Source: Mycobacterium lepraemurium (GTDB lineage: Bacteria > Actinomycetota > Actinomycetes > Mycobacteriales > Mycobacteriaceae). Taken from it: a DNA stretch of 64,000 bases. The notes under the pieces are model-generated. The model searched no databases, was not told where the DNA came from, and worked only from the letters and a program-made list of their open reading frames with translations. Within the stretch, counting starts at the first letter, position 1; every line of letters begins with the position of its first letter. Location: contig CP021238.1 in assembly GCA_002291465.1 (NCBI GenBank), positions 3,596,001 to 3,660,000 on the forward strand. The letters run 5' to 3'. The translations under genes were made by a program, and so were the position numbers. Of the stretch, positions 46,914 through 60,171 are shown piece after piece.

Positions 46914-48178
46914 TCATCGCGGTGCGCTCACCGCAAGGCTGGGATCCGGCCCCGACCGGCCGGGCGGCTCACCGGTGGGCACGCACAACGACGGGAACAG
47001 CAGCGCGCTGCCCGGGGTGGTGACATAGGTCTGCCCAGCCGGCGAGGTCAGGATCAGCGTCGCATCCGGCAGCTGTTGTTCCCGCCAGCCCCAAAAGGTT
47101 TTCACCACATGATGAGTTCTGCAGTAGCACTTGAGGTTTGACGCGTGGGTGGACCCGCCCTCGGCGTAGGGAATCGTATGATCCAGGTCGCACTCGGTGG
47201 CCGGGCGGTCGCAGCCGGGCCAGCGGCAGGTCAAATCCCGGCAGCGCACGAAGTCGGCCAGCGCCGCCGACGGCGTGTACCGGTTCTCCGGCGGCGCATC
47301 GGCGGGGTGGACCAGCGGCATCAGCCTGGCCGACGCGGCCAGCTCGGCGATCACGTGGATCACCACCGGCCCGGCGGCGGGCCGCTTACCGGCCGCACAA
47401 TCGGCGCGGCCACACCGGCAGCCCAACCGGTCGGCCCCGGCGGCCAGCGCCCCCAGCGCGTCGGCGCGGCGCTGCTCACCAGTGCGCGGGTCGCGCTCGC
47501 ACACCGTGGCAGCCAACGCGTCCAGCCGTTTGTCCAGCGCGTGCGCGTCGGGACTCGACACCGTGCCCTCCAGATGCGACAGGCCCTCACCCATCTCGGC
47601 GATCCAGACGTGGCGGGTCGCCGGGTGCTTCTCGGCGCGCCGCACCGCGTCGGCGTCGGCCTTGGCCACCACCGCATCCACCCGGGCGGCCAACCGCCCT
47701 CGGGTCATCGACGGCCACCGCGCCGCCGTCGCGGCCAACTCGGCGTCCACGGCCGCCAGCACCTGGCGATCGGTGATCAGATCGGTGCGATAAACGATCG
47801 TGGCGAACAACCGGAAGTCGATCTCCCCGGCCCGAAAGACCTCACCCACCCGGGGCAGCCGTTCGCGCATCGCCCGCGCGTAGCGCACCTTAGCAGCGGC
47901 CAACCCCTGCCCGATCCGCAGCTGGGCCGCCACCTCCGCGGTCACCGCGGCCTCGGTGTCGACCGCCCAGTCCTCGCACTCCGAGCAGCGCGACAGCCGA
48001 TACGCGACAGCCGATAGGCGAACAACTCCCCGATGGCCGCCAACTGCTCGGCCGCCGCCCGGTTCTCCACCCGCGCGAAGATACCGATCCGCTGCACCAG
48101 CGCCGCCGACTCAGGCGTCACCGACGGGTAGCACCGCTCCATCAGCTCATCGAACCAGGCGGTCGCGTCTTCGAACAT
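46914..48178 (-). pseudogene. 13E12-family DUF222/HNH endonuclease, frameshifted by a duplication
   Basis: Members of this mycobacterial repeat family have an N-terminal DUF222 and a C-terminal HNH nuclease domain. ATG 48178 starts MFEDATAWFDELMERCYPSV. After GELFAYRLSR a 14-base tandem duplication shifts the frame. The rest, from TAEVAAQLRIGQGLAAAKVR, is in another frame to the stop at 46914. The HNH motif is intact (CRWPGCDRPATECDLDHTIP, then SNLKCYCRTHHVVKT). This is a member of a dispersed family, so it may be a mobile-like insertion between the S10 and spc operons. Confidence 0.85.
47991..48018. repeat. 14-bp tandem duplication inside the HNH gene
   Basis: Two adjacent 14-base units, CGACAGCCGATACG at 47991-48004 and CGACAGCCGATAGG at 48005-48018, differ at one base. 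Adding 14 bases shifts the reading frame by two and explains the frameshift in the HNH gene. The one mismatch shows either an imperfect copy or a change since duplication. Confidence 0.85.
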
Positions 48179-48263
48179 ATGTGTGAGAGTACACCGTCCG
48201 CCGACTCAGGCTTTTGGCAGGACCGCGACCTGTGGATAACGGCGCACCGGGCGTGCGCGGCCG

Positions 48264-49182
48264 TCAGTCGCCCTGCCGCACCCACGCGATGATGTACAGG
48301 GTCATCGCCGCCACCAGCGCGATCAGCACCCACTGCACGATCGCCTGGTCTATCCAGGACCCGGACGGCGGCGCCCCGGGCAGGATATTGCGCAGCGGCA
48401 CGATGGCGAACAGGTTGGCCGCGTACCAGGTGGCGAACGGCGGCAGGAATTTACGTCGGCCCATCGCCATGGGAATCGCGACCAGCAGCGCCAGCGTGGG
48501 CAGGCTGATCAGCACCAGGCAGATTCCGAGGTCGAAGATCAGCGGCCCCTTGACCCGCTTCAGAGTGATGACGACGTCGCCGTTGTCGCTGCCCCGTTGC
48601 GTCGGCAGCGCCGCGGGGTCGCGGACGCGGTCGACGGTAATCTGCCAACCGTCCAGGGCCCCGGTGACTTCCACCCGGGCGGGCACCTTCTTCAGGTTGT
48701 CCCCGGGACCGACGAACGCGTCCGCGGAGATCGGCTCGGTGCGGTAGGAGTCGAACGGCCAATTCCCGGGATCGCCGTGCGCCTCCACGGTGGTGCTCAG
48801 TTGCGCCGGCGCCTTGCCCTTGGGGTAGTGCAGATCGCCCAGATCGCTTGTGGGATAAAGGCGCACCGCAACGTCATTAGCCAGGACGTCGAATCGGTTG
48901 TCGTACTGGGCAACTCCGGGATAGACCAGGACGTTGACCGAGAGCCGATTCGCGACGGGCTTGAGCTCCTCGAGGCGCAACTGCACGATGGTGGCGTCCC
49001 CGCCGCCCTGGCTCAGATCCAGCGGCGGCAGCGGCCCCTCGGAGCGCTGCAGGAAATGCACCCCGAACCGACAGCACGTAGACGATGACGACGCCCGCCA
49101 GGATGCACACCCCGATCGCGATCCGCGGCCTGTCCCGCTTCTTCGTCATGGGCGCTTGGGCTGCCACCGCCGTTGCTGCCAT
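48264..49182 (-). pseudogene. DUF4436 membrane protein, copy 1, frameshifted
   Basis: Function unknown; the family is syntenic with Rv0713. ATG 49182 starts MAATAVAAQAPMTKKRDRPR, followed by a first helix IGVCILAGVVIVYVLSV. Just after it (about 49070) one base is missing; the paralogue downstream reads YVLSLFGVH here. The rest, HFLQRSEGPLPPLDLSQGGG, then WPFDSYRTEPISADAFVG and three C-terminal helices (LGICLVLISLPTLALLVAI; FLPPFATWYAANLFAIVPL; VQWVLIALVAAMTLYIIAW), is in the next frame. A single lesion. It flanks the formylglycine-generating enzyme gene, with the second DUF4436 gene on its other side. Confidence 0.8.
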
Positions 49183-49332
49183 CAGGCCAACACCATTTGG
49201 GTTGCGCGGTGCGACATGTCGTCAGATGCTAGCGAACGGCGGGGTCCGGCGCGCGGTGAAATCTATTGTGCACCAAGTCATCACGTGGTCGTCACCGTGT
49301 CGCCATCCGCCGTTCACGCCTCGCCGGGTTTG

Positions 49333-50224
49333 CTAGTTCGAACCCACTTCGGTCACGCAGCGAAAGCCGATGTGGGTGGTCGCCGAGTCCTGCGACTGCG
49401 GCGAACGCGCCGCCGGGCGGTAGCGGTGGCAGTACTCCGGCGCGCACAAATGGCTGCCGCCCTTCAAGGTCTGGTTGACGCTCGGGTCGGCGGGGCCCGA
49501 CGGGGCGCAGCAGGGCTTGGTCGCCGCCCCGATCCGGTGATGGGTGGAGAACTCGGTGGTGGTCCACTCCCAGACGTTGCCGATCATATCGAGCAGGCCA
49601 AACGCGTTGGGCGCGAAAGCGCCGACCGGCGAGGTGCCCACCCAGCCGAGCGCCCCGTCGTTGCGGTACGGGAAGCGGCCCTGCCAGGTGTTGGCCATCA
49701 GCCGGCCGTCGCTGGTGGGCTCGTCGCCCCAGGGGTTAGGTGGTGGTGGTCCCGGCGCGGGCGGCGTATTCCCACTCGGCCTCGGTGGGCAACCGCCGCC
49801 CCGCCCAGCGGGCGTAGGCCGCGGCGTCGGGGTAGGCCACCTGCACCACCGGATGGTCGGCGCGATCGGCGACGTCGCTGTCCGGCCCCAACGGGTGGCG
49901 CCAGCTGGCCCCGGGCACCCAGTGCCACCACTGCCTCCAGTCGCGCAGGTCCACCGGCCCCGGTGTGGGCAGGAAAACCATTGCACCCGGCTGTAATTGG
50001 GACGGGTCGGCGCCCGGGCACAGCGCCGGGTCGATCGGTTGCTCAGCCACCGTCACGTAGCCGGTGGCGGCGACGAACTCGGCGAACTGCGCGTTGGTCA
50101 CCGGGTGGCGTTCGATCGCGAAGGGCCCCACCGTCACCGTGTGGATCGGCGCCTCTTCGGGATAGAAGCTCATCGAGCCCATCCGGAACGACCCACCCGG
50201 CAGGTCCACCAGCTCGCTGCGCAC
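49333..50224 (-). pseudogene. Formylglycine-generating enzyme (sulfatase-modifying factor), frameshifted
   Basis: FGE oxidises the Cys of a CxPxR motif in sulfatases to formylglycine, switching them on. GTG 50224 starts [20 protein letters not shown] and reads to [18 protein letters not shown], where an extra base (about 49742) creates a stop. The other frame continues NPWGDEPTSDGRLMANTWQG and FGLLDMIGNVWEWTTTEFST, and carries the active-site pair Cys-x4-Cys in GGSHLCAPEYCHRYRPAARS. It ends HIGFRCVTEVGSN. Its probable client, arylsulfatase AtsA (52446-54920), is also dead. Syntenic with Rv0712. Confidence 0.87.
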
Positions 50225-50251
50225 CCCATCAGGGTAGGACCCTGACGTGGC

Positions 50252-51113
50252 TCAGTCCGTGCGCCGGTACCAGGTGATCAGGAACAGGACCATCGACGTC
50301 ACCAGCGCGATCAGCACCCAGAGCACCAGGGCCTGGTCCACCCGGGCTCCGGCGGGCGGTGACCCGGGCAGGAAGTTGCGGATGGGGATGACGGCGAACA
50401 ACAGCGCCGCGAACCAGGTCACGAACGGCGGCAGAAAGCCCCGCTTGCCGGTCAGCATCAGCAGCGCGATGGTCAACGCCATGGCGGGCAGGGCGAACAG
50501 CACCAGGCAGATTCCCGCGTCGAAGATCGACGTGCTCTTCGACCGGTGCAGCGTGATGATGACGTTGTCGGCGCGGTCCGATTCCTGACTGGCTTCGCCG
50601 ACCCGCTGCACGCTGACGTCCCAGCCGTCCAGCCCGCCGGTGACCTCCACCCGCGCTGGGATGTAGTGGCGCGCGCATCCCCTTGTCCCACAAGAACTTC
50701 GGCGGACATGGTGTCGGTGCGGTAGGAGTCGAACGGCCAGTCGTTGGGGTTGCCGTGCGCCTCGATGGTGGTCGCCACCTGCGCCGGTGACTTGCCGGCC
50801 GGATACTGCAGGTCGCCCAGGTCGTTCGGCGGGTCCATCCGCACCGCGGTGTCGGTGGTCAGCACGTCGAGGCGTTTGTCGAACATCGACTCCTCGGGGA
50901 TCACCAGCACCTTGACCGTCAACCGGTTGGCGATGGTGTCCAGCTTCTCCAACCGCACCAGCACCACCGTGTCGCTGGTGGCGTTGAGGTCCGGCGGCTT
51001 GAGCGGCCCGGCCGTGCACACCGAAGAGCGAAAGAACGTACACGGCAACGAATCCCAGCACGAAGGCCGCGGCGATGACCGGGCGGCGGCGCGGGGGGCG
51101 CTTGATGGGTCAT
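50252..51113 (-). pseudogene. DUF4436 membrane protein, copy 2, frameshifted
   Basis: A paralogue of the gene at 48264-49182. ATG 51113 follows a good GGAGG site. At least three frames are needed: the N-terminus and first helix (FVAVYVLSLFGVH), then LNATSDTVVLVRLEKLDTIA through WPFDSYRTDTMSAEVLVGQG, and then IPARVEVTGGLDGWDVSVQR to the three C-terminal helices (ESAWCC region in one frame, GICLVLFALPAMALTIALL in the other). More damaged than copy 1. It ends 27 bases before the formylglycine-generating enzyme start. Confidence 0.78.
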
Positions 51114-51380
51114 GTCATACCTCCAGAGAGGAATTCGGGCCCTAGAACAGGGATGCTAGCGAACTCGCCCCCGGTGCGCGGCTGCTTGGGAATTTCGTCA
51201 TTTGTAGGTAATTTTCGCCCGCGCGCCGCGCTTGGGTACACCGCCCAGCGAAACCGTGCCGCCCGAACAGACCGGGCCCGCCGCCCGGCGGGGACGTCGC
51301 ACTCGTTCATCCGACGTTTGTTTGCCTGTTCATCCGGTCGCGATACATCTCGGTACCCGGACTGTCAAGGAGCTCTCGTC

Positions 51381-52509
51381 GTGATGCGCACCCGATCGCG
51401 GTCATCGCCGGCGTGCTGATGGCAACCACCCTGGTGGTCTCGGCGTGCGGAGAGACGCCCGCCAGCCTGCCCTACACCGCCGGGGCCAAGGTCGATTGCG
51501 GCGGCAAGCAGGCCCTGTCCGCCAGCGGCTCCACCGCGCAGGCCAACGCGATGACCCGGTTCATCGCCGCCTACCGCACCGCGTGCCCGGGACAGACGCT
51601 CGACTACACCGCCAACGGGTCGGGCAACGTAATCGCCGACTTCCTCGTGGGCAGAACGGATTTCGCGGGGTCCGGACACGCCGTTGTCGGGCGACCAGTA
51701 TGCCGCCGCCAAGCGACGCTGCGGCGGAGCCGACGCCTGGAACCCGCCGGTGGTGTTCGGCCCGCTGGCCATCACCTACAACCTGGCCGCGGTCGACTCG
51801 TTGGTGCTCGACGCGCCCACCCTGGCCAAGATCTTCAACGGCACCATCACCCGCTGGGACGATCCGGCCCTGGCCCTGCTCAACGCCTCCATGCCGGCCG
51901 AGGATATTCGCGTCGTCTACCGCAGCGACGGCTCGGGCACCACCGACAACTTCCAGGCCTACCTGCAGTCGGCCGCCGGCGGAGTGTGGAACAAGGGCGC
52001 GGGCAAGACCTTCAACGGCGGCGTGGGCACCGGCGCCGTCGGCAACACCGGCACCGCCGCGGCCGTCAAGAGCACCGAGGGTGCGATCAGCTACAACGAA
52101 TTGTCCTTCGCGCTGCAGCAGGGCCTGTTCGCCGCCGAGATCAAGACGCCGACGAGCCGCCGATCGCTGCGTCCGGTGCGGATCGGCACAGACATCTTCG
52201 GCAAGACGATCAAGGGCGCCCGGATCGTCGGCACCGGCAACGACCTGGTGCTCGACCTGATCGTCGTTCTACAACCCCGCCCAGCCCGACGTCTACCCGA
52301 TCGTGTTGGCCACCTACGAGATCGTGTGCTCGAAATACCCGGGCTTCGACGTGGCCAAGGCGGTCAAGGCGTTCCTGCAGGCCGCCATCGGGCCCGGGCA
52401 GGTCGAGTTGGCCAGAACCAGCTACATCCCGCTGTCGGCGGACTTTCAAGCCAAGGTGTCCGGCGCCGTCGACGCGATCAGCTCACCGCAGGAGCCCAAC
52501 CCGGACTGA
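51381..52509 (+). pseudogene. pstS: PstS-type phosphate-binding lipoprotein, frameshifted
   Basis: PstS lipoproteins capture phosphate for the PstABC importer. A GTG-ATG start at 51381 follows AAGGAG. An indel just after the start moves the frame to IAGVLMATTLVVSACGETPA, with a lipobox ending in VSAC. The binding domain reads KQALSASGSTAQANAMTRFI and GQTLDYTANGSG. Near 51680 the frame shifts; VFGPLAITYNLAAVDSLVLD, FNGTITRWDDPALALLN and YRSDGSGTTDNFQAYL follow. Near 52265 it shifts again to [20 protein letters not shown]. No pstABC genes are in view. Most like the PstS2/PstS3 branch by eye. Confidence 0.82.
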
Positions 52510-54920
52510 CCGTCGCGGCTTCCGCCACGCGAAAAGGCAAGGGCGATCTCGGTTTCCACGTCTCGATAGGGCCGGCCGGACAGGTCGAGGGTGACCCGGG
52601 CGATGGTGCCGCCGGTGAACACGAACGGCGCCTTGAACCGGCTGGACACCCCCGATCCGCTGTTGCGGCCCACGGTGATTCCGGCACCCGCCAGCCCGAA
52701 CGTCCCCGGGTGGGTGCTCACCCCGGCCAGGGTGCCGACGACCTCGTCGTCGATGAACAGCGTCAGGTCACCGAGCGGGGTGTGGCTGTCGGGGACCGTC
52801 CCCGTCCGTGCATAGCTGGCGCCGAACAGATGCCTGCCCAGCGGCACGGGCACCGACGAGGAGACCTCCTGCTGCTGGCGTTCGCCGAGGAAGTTGTAGA
52901 CATAGTGCAGCCGCCCGTCCTAGATGAACAGCACGTGCCCGCCGTGCGCCCCGCCTTGCTTGAATAGCACCCCCTCGGCGCCGGTGGTGTCGACGGTCGC
53001 CTCGGCCAGCACCGAGAACGATCGGCCGCGGATCTCGGCGGCGGCGCCGATGCCGACGTCGGCGCAGTCGGGGTAGTAGACATGGCTGTCCCATTCGCCG
53101 ACCAGGTACGGCCGGGACCGGGCCATGGTCTCCAGGATGTTCAGGTCCGACAACGGCAGCCCGTTTGTACCTGGCCGCCTCCGCGAACCACAACGCCTTG
53201 AGTTCTTCGAGTTTGTCCGGGTTTTCGGCGGCCAGGTTTTCGGCGGCCAGGTCGTGGCATTGGCTGCGGTCGGCCGCGATGTGGAACAGCTCCCAGCGGT
53301 CGGCGTCGAAGTGCGACCAGCCGACCGGGGTGGCCGCGTGCACGGTGTTGGCGAACCAGCCCTCACGCCAGATGCCGCGGGTGCCCAGCATGGTGTAGAA
53401 CTGGGTGGTCTTTCCGGTATCGGCGTTCGGATCGTCAAGGGCCGCTTTGAAACTCACGCCGTCCAGCGGCTTCTGGGCGATCCCCTTGACGGTTTCCGGC
53501 GGGTACATGCCCAGCAGGTCGTACACGGTCGGGGTGATGTCGCAGACGTTGACGTAGTTGTCGCGGATCTCGCCGTGCGCGGCGATTCCGTTGGACCAGG
53601 AGATGATCGCCGTGTCGGCGATGCCGCCCTCGTGCGAGGCGTACCGCTTGTACAGCTTGTAGGGGGTGTTGAACGCCATCGCCCAGCCGATCGGGTAATG
53701 GTTGTAGGTCTGCGGCCCGCCAAGCTGATCGAACAGCTTCATGCTTTCCTCGACGGTGTCGATGTAGCCGTTGAAGAACTTGCCCTCGTTGACCGATCCG
53801 TTCGGGCCAGCCTAGCCGCTGGCGCCGTGGTCGGAGATCACCACGGTGATGGTGTTGTCCAACTGGCCCGATTCCTCGAGATAGTCCAGGATCCGGCCGA
53901 TCTGGGCGTCGGTGTAGCTCAGGAAGCCGGCGAACACCTCGGCCATCCGGGCTAACAGCTTCTTCTCCTCGTCGTTCAGCGAGTCCCACGGCCGCACCGT
54001 GTCCTGCAACGGCCAGGGCTCGCCGCTCGGCCCCGTCACGTCCAGATACGGTTTCACCGGCGACAATTCGGTGTCGTCCGGCACGATCCCCATCGCCTTC
54101 TGCCGCTCCAGCACCACCTCGCGGTAGCGCTCATACCCCATGCCGAAGCGGCCGGCGTAACGGTCGGCCCATCCCTTGAACACGTGATGCGGCGCGTGCC
54201 CGGCGCCCGGGCACACATAGGAGAACCAAGGCTTTTCCGGCGCAATCACTTTGGCGTCGCGGATGAACTCGATCGTCTTGTCGGCGAGGTCCTGGAGAGG
54301 TGATAGCCGTCCTCCGGGGTGGCCGGCGGGCTCACCGGATGGTTGTCGTAGACCAGGTCCGGGTACCACTGATCGGTCTCGCCGCCCAGGAAGCCGTAGA
54401 ACCGCTCGAAGCCGCGCGAGGTCGGCCAGTGCCGCTTGGTCGAGGCCATGTTGGATTCTTCCAGCGGCGTCAGGTGCCACTTGCCGACACAGTAAGTGTT
54501 GTAACCGTGTTCGGCAAGCGCCTCGGACAGCAGCGCGGTGTCGAACGGGATGCGGCCGTTGGCGTTGGGGAAGCCCTCGGTGAACTCCTCGATGGTGGCC
54601 ATGCCGACGGTCGTGGCGTTGCGACCGGTGAGCAACGCCGCCCGGGTCGGCGAGCACAGCTCGGTGGTGTGGAACTGCGAGAGCCGGACGCCGCGTTCGG
54701 CGATGCGCGACATGGCCGGCATCTCCACCAGACCGCCGAAGCAGTCCCACGTCGCGATCCCGGTGTCGTCCCAGACCAGATACAGGATGTTGGGCGCGTT
54801 CGGCGGGGCGGTCGGCGCGGCGTAGGGTCCCCAGTCCGGTTCGGAATCCCGGATGTCGAGCTCGACCCGGCCGGAAAATTCCGCGGATTGCCCCGAACCA
54901 GCCACCATCGTCAGCCTCAC
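52446..54920 (-). pseudogene. atsA: Arylsulfatase AtsA, two nonsense codons and two frameshifts
   Basis: Arylsulfatases hydrolyse sulfate esters after their active-site Cys is converted to formylglycine. ATG 54920 starts MRLTMVAGSGQSAEFSGRVE; metal-binding YLVWDDTGIATWD and the FGE target CSPTRAALLTGR follow. A frameshift near 54298 (after DGYHLS), a TAG at 53812-53814 after ISDHGASG, a frameshift near 53165 (after FAEAARYK) and a TAG at 52920-52922 after GGHVLFI break it. Between them the sequence is well conserved to VETEIALAFSR. The natural stop near 52510 seems lost, the frame running to 52446 into the pstS tail. Syntenic with Rv0711. Confidence 0.9.
53221..53250. repeat. 15-bp perfect tandem duplication inside atsA
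   Basis: GTTTTCGGCGGCCAG occurs twice in a row (53221-53235, 53236-53250). It inserts five residues in frame, giving LAAENLAAENPDKLEE where the M. tuberculosis protein, as I recall it, has one copy. It is harmless to the frame and is a second example, with the HNH gene, of short tandem duplication in this genome. Confidence 0.85.
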
Positions 54921-54998
54921 TCTCGTCGCGGACTCGCCGCGCGTCGCGTGCAGACTACACCCGGGTCCGGGCGTTTCGGTGCCTCTTGCGGTGAGGGG

Positions 54999-55352
54999 TT
55001 ACTTCGCCTTTTCCAGGATTTCGACCAGCCGCCAACGCTTGGTCGCCGACGTCGGGCGGGTCTCCATCAGCGAGACGCGGTCGCCGATCCCGGCGATGCT
55101 GTTCTCGTCGTGCGCCTTGACCTTCTTGGTGGTCCGGATGATCTTGCCGTACAGCGGGTGCTTCACCCGATCCTCCAGCTCGACCACGATGGTCTTCTGC
55201 ATCTTGTCGCTCACCACGTAGCCGATGCGGGTCTTGCGCCGGCCCTGCACCTTGGGGTTGGGCGGAGTGTGCTTGGGCCCCTTGGCATCTGCGTCCTTGG
55301 ACGCGGCTGTGGCGGCCTTCTTGGGGGCGGCCTTCTTCGCTTCTGCCATCAC
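54999..55352 (-). CDS. rpsQ: 30S ribosomal protein S17
   Basis: S17 binds 16S rRNA early in 30S assembly. After a Lys/Ala-rich N-terminal extension (about 40 residues) the OB-fold core has [40 protein letters not shown] and [24 protein letters not shown] at 55352 overlaps the rpmC stop as GTGA; an ATG follows at once at 55349. It is the last gene of the S10 operon here. Intact. Confidence 0.96.
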   Translation of the reverse strand: MMAEAKKAAPKKAATAASKDADAKGPKHTPPNPKVQGRRKTRIGYVVSDKMQKTIVVELEDRVKHPLYGKIIRTTKKVKAHDENSIAGIGDRVSLMETRPTSATKRWRLVEILEKAK

Positions 55353-55582
55353 GATTCCTTACCGTCCGGCCCGCTTGCCAGGTCCAGTTCACGTTCCCGC
55401 AGCACGGTGTAGACGCGCGCGATCTCCTGACGCACCGTGCGCAGCCGGCGGTTGTTGGTCAGCTGCCCGGTCGCCATCTGGAAACGCAGATTGAACAGCT
55501 CTTCCTTGGATTCGCGCAACCGCTCGGTCAGCTCGTCGTCGGTGAGCTCACGCAGTTCGCCAGGCGAAATTCCCACTGCCAT
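55349..55582 (-). CDS. rpmC: 50S ribosomal protein L29
   Basis: L29 lies beside the exit tunnel and helps dock trigger factor and SRP. The 77-residue product starts [20 protein letters not shown] and has the signature [20 protein letters not shown]. Its start codon shares a base with the rplP stop. Intact. Confidence 0.96.
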   Translation of the reverse strand: MAVGISPGELRELTDDELTERLRESKEELFNLRFQMATGQLTNNRRLRTVRQEIARVYTVLRERELDLASGPDGKES

Positions 55583-55998
55583 CAGAACTGATCCTCTCGG
55601 GTCACGATGCGGGCCTTGATCGGCAACTTGTGGATCGCGCGGGTCAGCGCCGCCCGGGCGGTCTGCTCGTGGGGGTAGCTGAGCTCGAACAGCACCCGGC
55701 CCGGCTTGACGTTGACCACCCACCACTCCGGCGAGCCCTTACCCGAACCCATCCGGGTCTCGGCGGGCTTCTTGGTCAGCGGGCGGTCGGGGAAGACGTT
55801 GATCCACACCTTGCCGCCACGCTTGATGTGCCGGTTGATCGCGATACGCGCGGACTCGATCTGCCGGTTGGTGACGTAGGCGTGCTCCAGCGCCTGGATG
55901 CCGTAGTCACCGAAGTTCACCGCCGTGCCGCCGCTGGCGATGCCGCGCTGGCGGGGGTGGTGCTGCTTGCGGTGCTTGACCTTGCGGGGAATCAACAT
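55582..55998 (-). CDS. rplP: 50S ribosomal protein L16
   Basis: L16 shapes the A-site tRNA elbow contact. The 138-residue product starts [20 protein letters not shown] and has [40 protein letters not shown] and [19 protein letters not shown]. It lies between rpsC and rpmC. Intact. Confidence 0.97.
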   Translation of the reverse strand: MLIPRKVKHRKQHHPRQRGIASGGTAVNFGDYGIQALEHAYVTNRQIESARIAINRHIKRGGKVWINVFPDRPLTKKPAETRMGSGKGSPEWWVVNVKPGRVLFELSYPHEQTARAALTRAIHKLPIKARIVTREDQF

Positions 55999-56001
55999 GA
56001 T

Positions 56002-57367
<1,366 letters not shown>

Positions 57368-57371
<4 letters not shown>

Positions 57372-57649
57372 CGCCGTTTGGCCTTCCGGTCGTCCTTGAT
57401 ATGCCCCTTGAAGGTGCGGGTGGGCGCGAATTCACCAAGCTTGTGGCCGACCATCGCCTCGGTGACGAACACCGGCACGTGCTTGCGTCCGTCGTGCACG
57501 GCGAAGGTGTGCCCGATGAAGTCAGGAATGATCGTGGAACGCCGCGACCATGTCTTGATGACCTGTTTGGTGTTCTTCTCGTTCTGCGCGTCCACCTTCT
57601 TGAGCAGGTGGCCGTCGACGAACGGGCCCTTCTTCAGGCTGCGCGGCAT
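57368..57649 (-). CDS. rpsS: 30S ribosomal protein S19
   Basis: S19 is in the 30S head beside S13. The 93-residue product starts [20 protein letters not shown] and has the signature [20 protein letters not shown] and [16 protein letters not shown]. It lies between rplB and rplV. Intact. Confidence 0.97.
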
Positions 57650-57676
57650 GTGCTACTCCTGAACTTCCATCTCGCG

Positions 57677-58519
<843 letters not shown>

Positions 58520-58547
58520 GTCTAATCAGGTCTTTCGGGTCGTTGGC

Positions 58548-58850
58548 CTAGGCAGGTGCCCCGAACAGATCGATCGGCTTGCTGCCCGGCGCCAGGGTGA
58601 CGATGGCCCGCTTGGTGCTCTTGCGCTTGCCGAAACCGGTGCGAGTGCGCTTGCGCTTGCCCTGCCGGTTCGCGGTGTTCACCGAGGCGACCTTGACCGA
58701 GAAGATCTTCTCGATGGCGATCTTGATCTGCGCCTTGTTCGAGTCGGGGTGCACCACGAACGTGTACACGTTGTCGTCGAGCAACGAATAGGACTTCTCC
58801 GAGATCACCGGAGCCAAGATGATGTCGCGGGGGTCCGTGACGGTCGCCAT
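58548..58850 (-). CDS. rplW: 50S ribosomal protein L23
   Basis: L23 is the main docking site for trigger factor at the tunnel exit. The 100-residue product starts [20 protein letters not shown] and has [20 protein letters not shown] and the basic loop [20 protein letters not shown]. Its start overlaps the rplD stop by one base. Intact. Confidence 0.97.
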   Translation of the reverse strand: MATVTDPRDIILAPVISEKSYSLLDDNVYTFVVHPDSNKAQIKIAIEKIFSVKVASVNTANRQGKRKRTRTGFGKRKSTKRAIVTLAPGSKPIDLFGAPA

Positions 58851-59503
58851 CAGGCCGAAACCTCCTCGGGAGTACCGGTGTTGGCCGCGATGTAGGCGCG
58901 CAGCGCCTCGATGCTGAACACCACGTCATCGGCGCGCAGCACGTCGTAGGTGTTGAGCTGGCCGGGAGCTAGGATGTGCACACCGGGCAGGTTGCGCACG
59001 CTCTTGGCGCCGGCCTCGTCGCTGCGGCCGATCACTACCAGCACCTGCTTGCGCTCGGTCAGCGTGCCCAGGAACGCCTTGGCGCTCTTGGTCGACGGGG
59101 TCTGGCCGGACACCAGCTCGGTGATCGCGTGGATGCGCCCGTTGCGGGCCCGGTCGGACAGAGCGCCACGCAGCGCGGCGGCGATCATCTTCTTGGGCGT
59201 GCGCTGGCTGTAGTCGCGCGGCTTGGGGCCGTGCACCACGCCACCGCCGGTGAACTGCGGAGCGCGCGTCGAACCCTGACGGGCCCGGCCGGTTCCCTTC
59301 TGCCGGTACGGCTTACGGCCACCGCCGCTGACGTCGCCGCGCGTCTTCGTCGAGTGCGTGCCCTGACGCGCCGCCGCCCGCTGCGCGGTCACCACCTGGT
59401 GCATCAGCGCGATGTTGGCGGGGGCGTCGAACAATTCGGCCGGCAGCTCGATCGAACCCTCGACCTTGCCGCCCGGCGCCTTCACGTCAAGCTTGAGTGC
59501 CAT
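58850..59503 (-). CDS. rplD: 50S ribosomal protein L4
   Basis: L4 reaches into the exit tunnel and in some bacteria represses the S10 operon. The 217-residue product has [20 protein letters not shown], the tunnel loop [20 protein letters not shown] and [20 protein letters not shown]. It lies between rplC and rplW. Intact. Confidence 0.97.
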   Translation of the reverse strand: MALKLDVKAPGGKVEGSIELPAELFDAPANIALMHQVVTAQRAAARQGTHSTKTRGDVSGGGRKPYRQKGTGRARQGSTRAPQFTGGGVVHGPKPRDYSQRTPKKMIAAALRGALSDRARNGRIHAITELVSGQTPSTKSAKAFLGTLTERKQVLVVIGRSDEAGAKSVRNLPGVHILAPGQLNTYDVLRADDVVFSIEALRAYIAANTGTPEEVSA

Positions 59504-60156
59504 TACTTCTCACCTCGTTTGACCGCGCTGCGGACCATGACGAGTCCGCCGGTGCGGCCGGGGACCGCGCCGTTGATCAGCAGCACGCCGTTCTCGGTAT
59601 CGACCTTGTGCACCAACAGGTTCTGGACCGTCACCCGGTCGTTGCCCATCCGGCCGGCCATCCTGGTGCCCTTGAACACCCGGGCGGGGGTGGCGCAGCC
59701 GCCGATGGAACCCGGCCGCCGGTGCACCGCCTGGGCGCCGTGGCTGGCGCCCTGACCGCGGAAGCCGTGCCGCTTCATGGTACCGGCGAAGCCCTTGCCC
59801 TTGGAGGTTCCGGTGACGTCGACGTAGCTGCCGTCGGTGAAGATCTCCGCCGTCAGCTCCTGGCCGACCTGGTATTCGGCCGCCGCGTCCGGGTTGTCCA
59901 GCCGCAGCTCGGCCAGAAACCGGCGCGAGTTGATGCCCGCCGCGGCGTATTGACCGGTCACCGGCTTGTTCACCTTGCGCGGACTGATCTCGCCGTACGC
60001 CAGCTGCACCGCGCTGTAGCCGTCCTGCTCGGGCGTGCGGATGCGGGTCACCACGTTCGGCCCGGCCTTGACCACCGTCACCGGCACGACCCTGTTGTTC
60101 TCGTCGAATACCTGCGTCATGCCCAGCTTGGTACCGAGAATGCCCTTACGCGCCAT
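59503..60156 (-). CDS. rplC: 50S ribosomal protein L3
   Basis: L3 starts 50S assembly and reaches the peptidyl transferase centre. The 217-residue product starts [20 protein letters not shown] and has the signature [20 protein letters not shown] and [20 protein letters not shown]. It overlaps rplD by one base and follows rpsJ by 15. Intact. Confidence 0.97.
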   Translation of the reverse strand: MARKGILGTKLGMTQVFDENNRVVPVTVVKAGPNVVTRIRTPEQDGYSAVQLAYGEISPRKVNKPVTGQYAAAGINSRRFLAELRLDNPDAAAEYQVGQELTAEIFTDGSYVDVTGTSKGKGFAGTMKRHGFRGQGASHGAQAVHRRPGSIGGCATPARVFKGTRMAGRMGNDRVTVQNLLVHKVDTENGVLLINGAVPGRTGGLVMVRSAVKRGEK

Positions 60157-60171
60157 TGCTCTGTAACTCCA

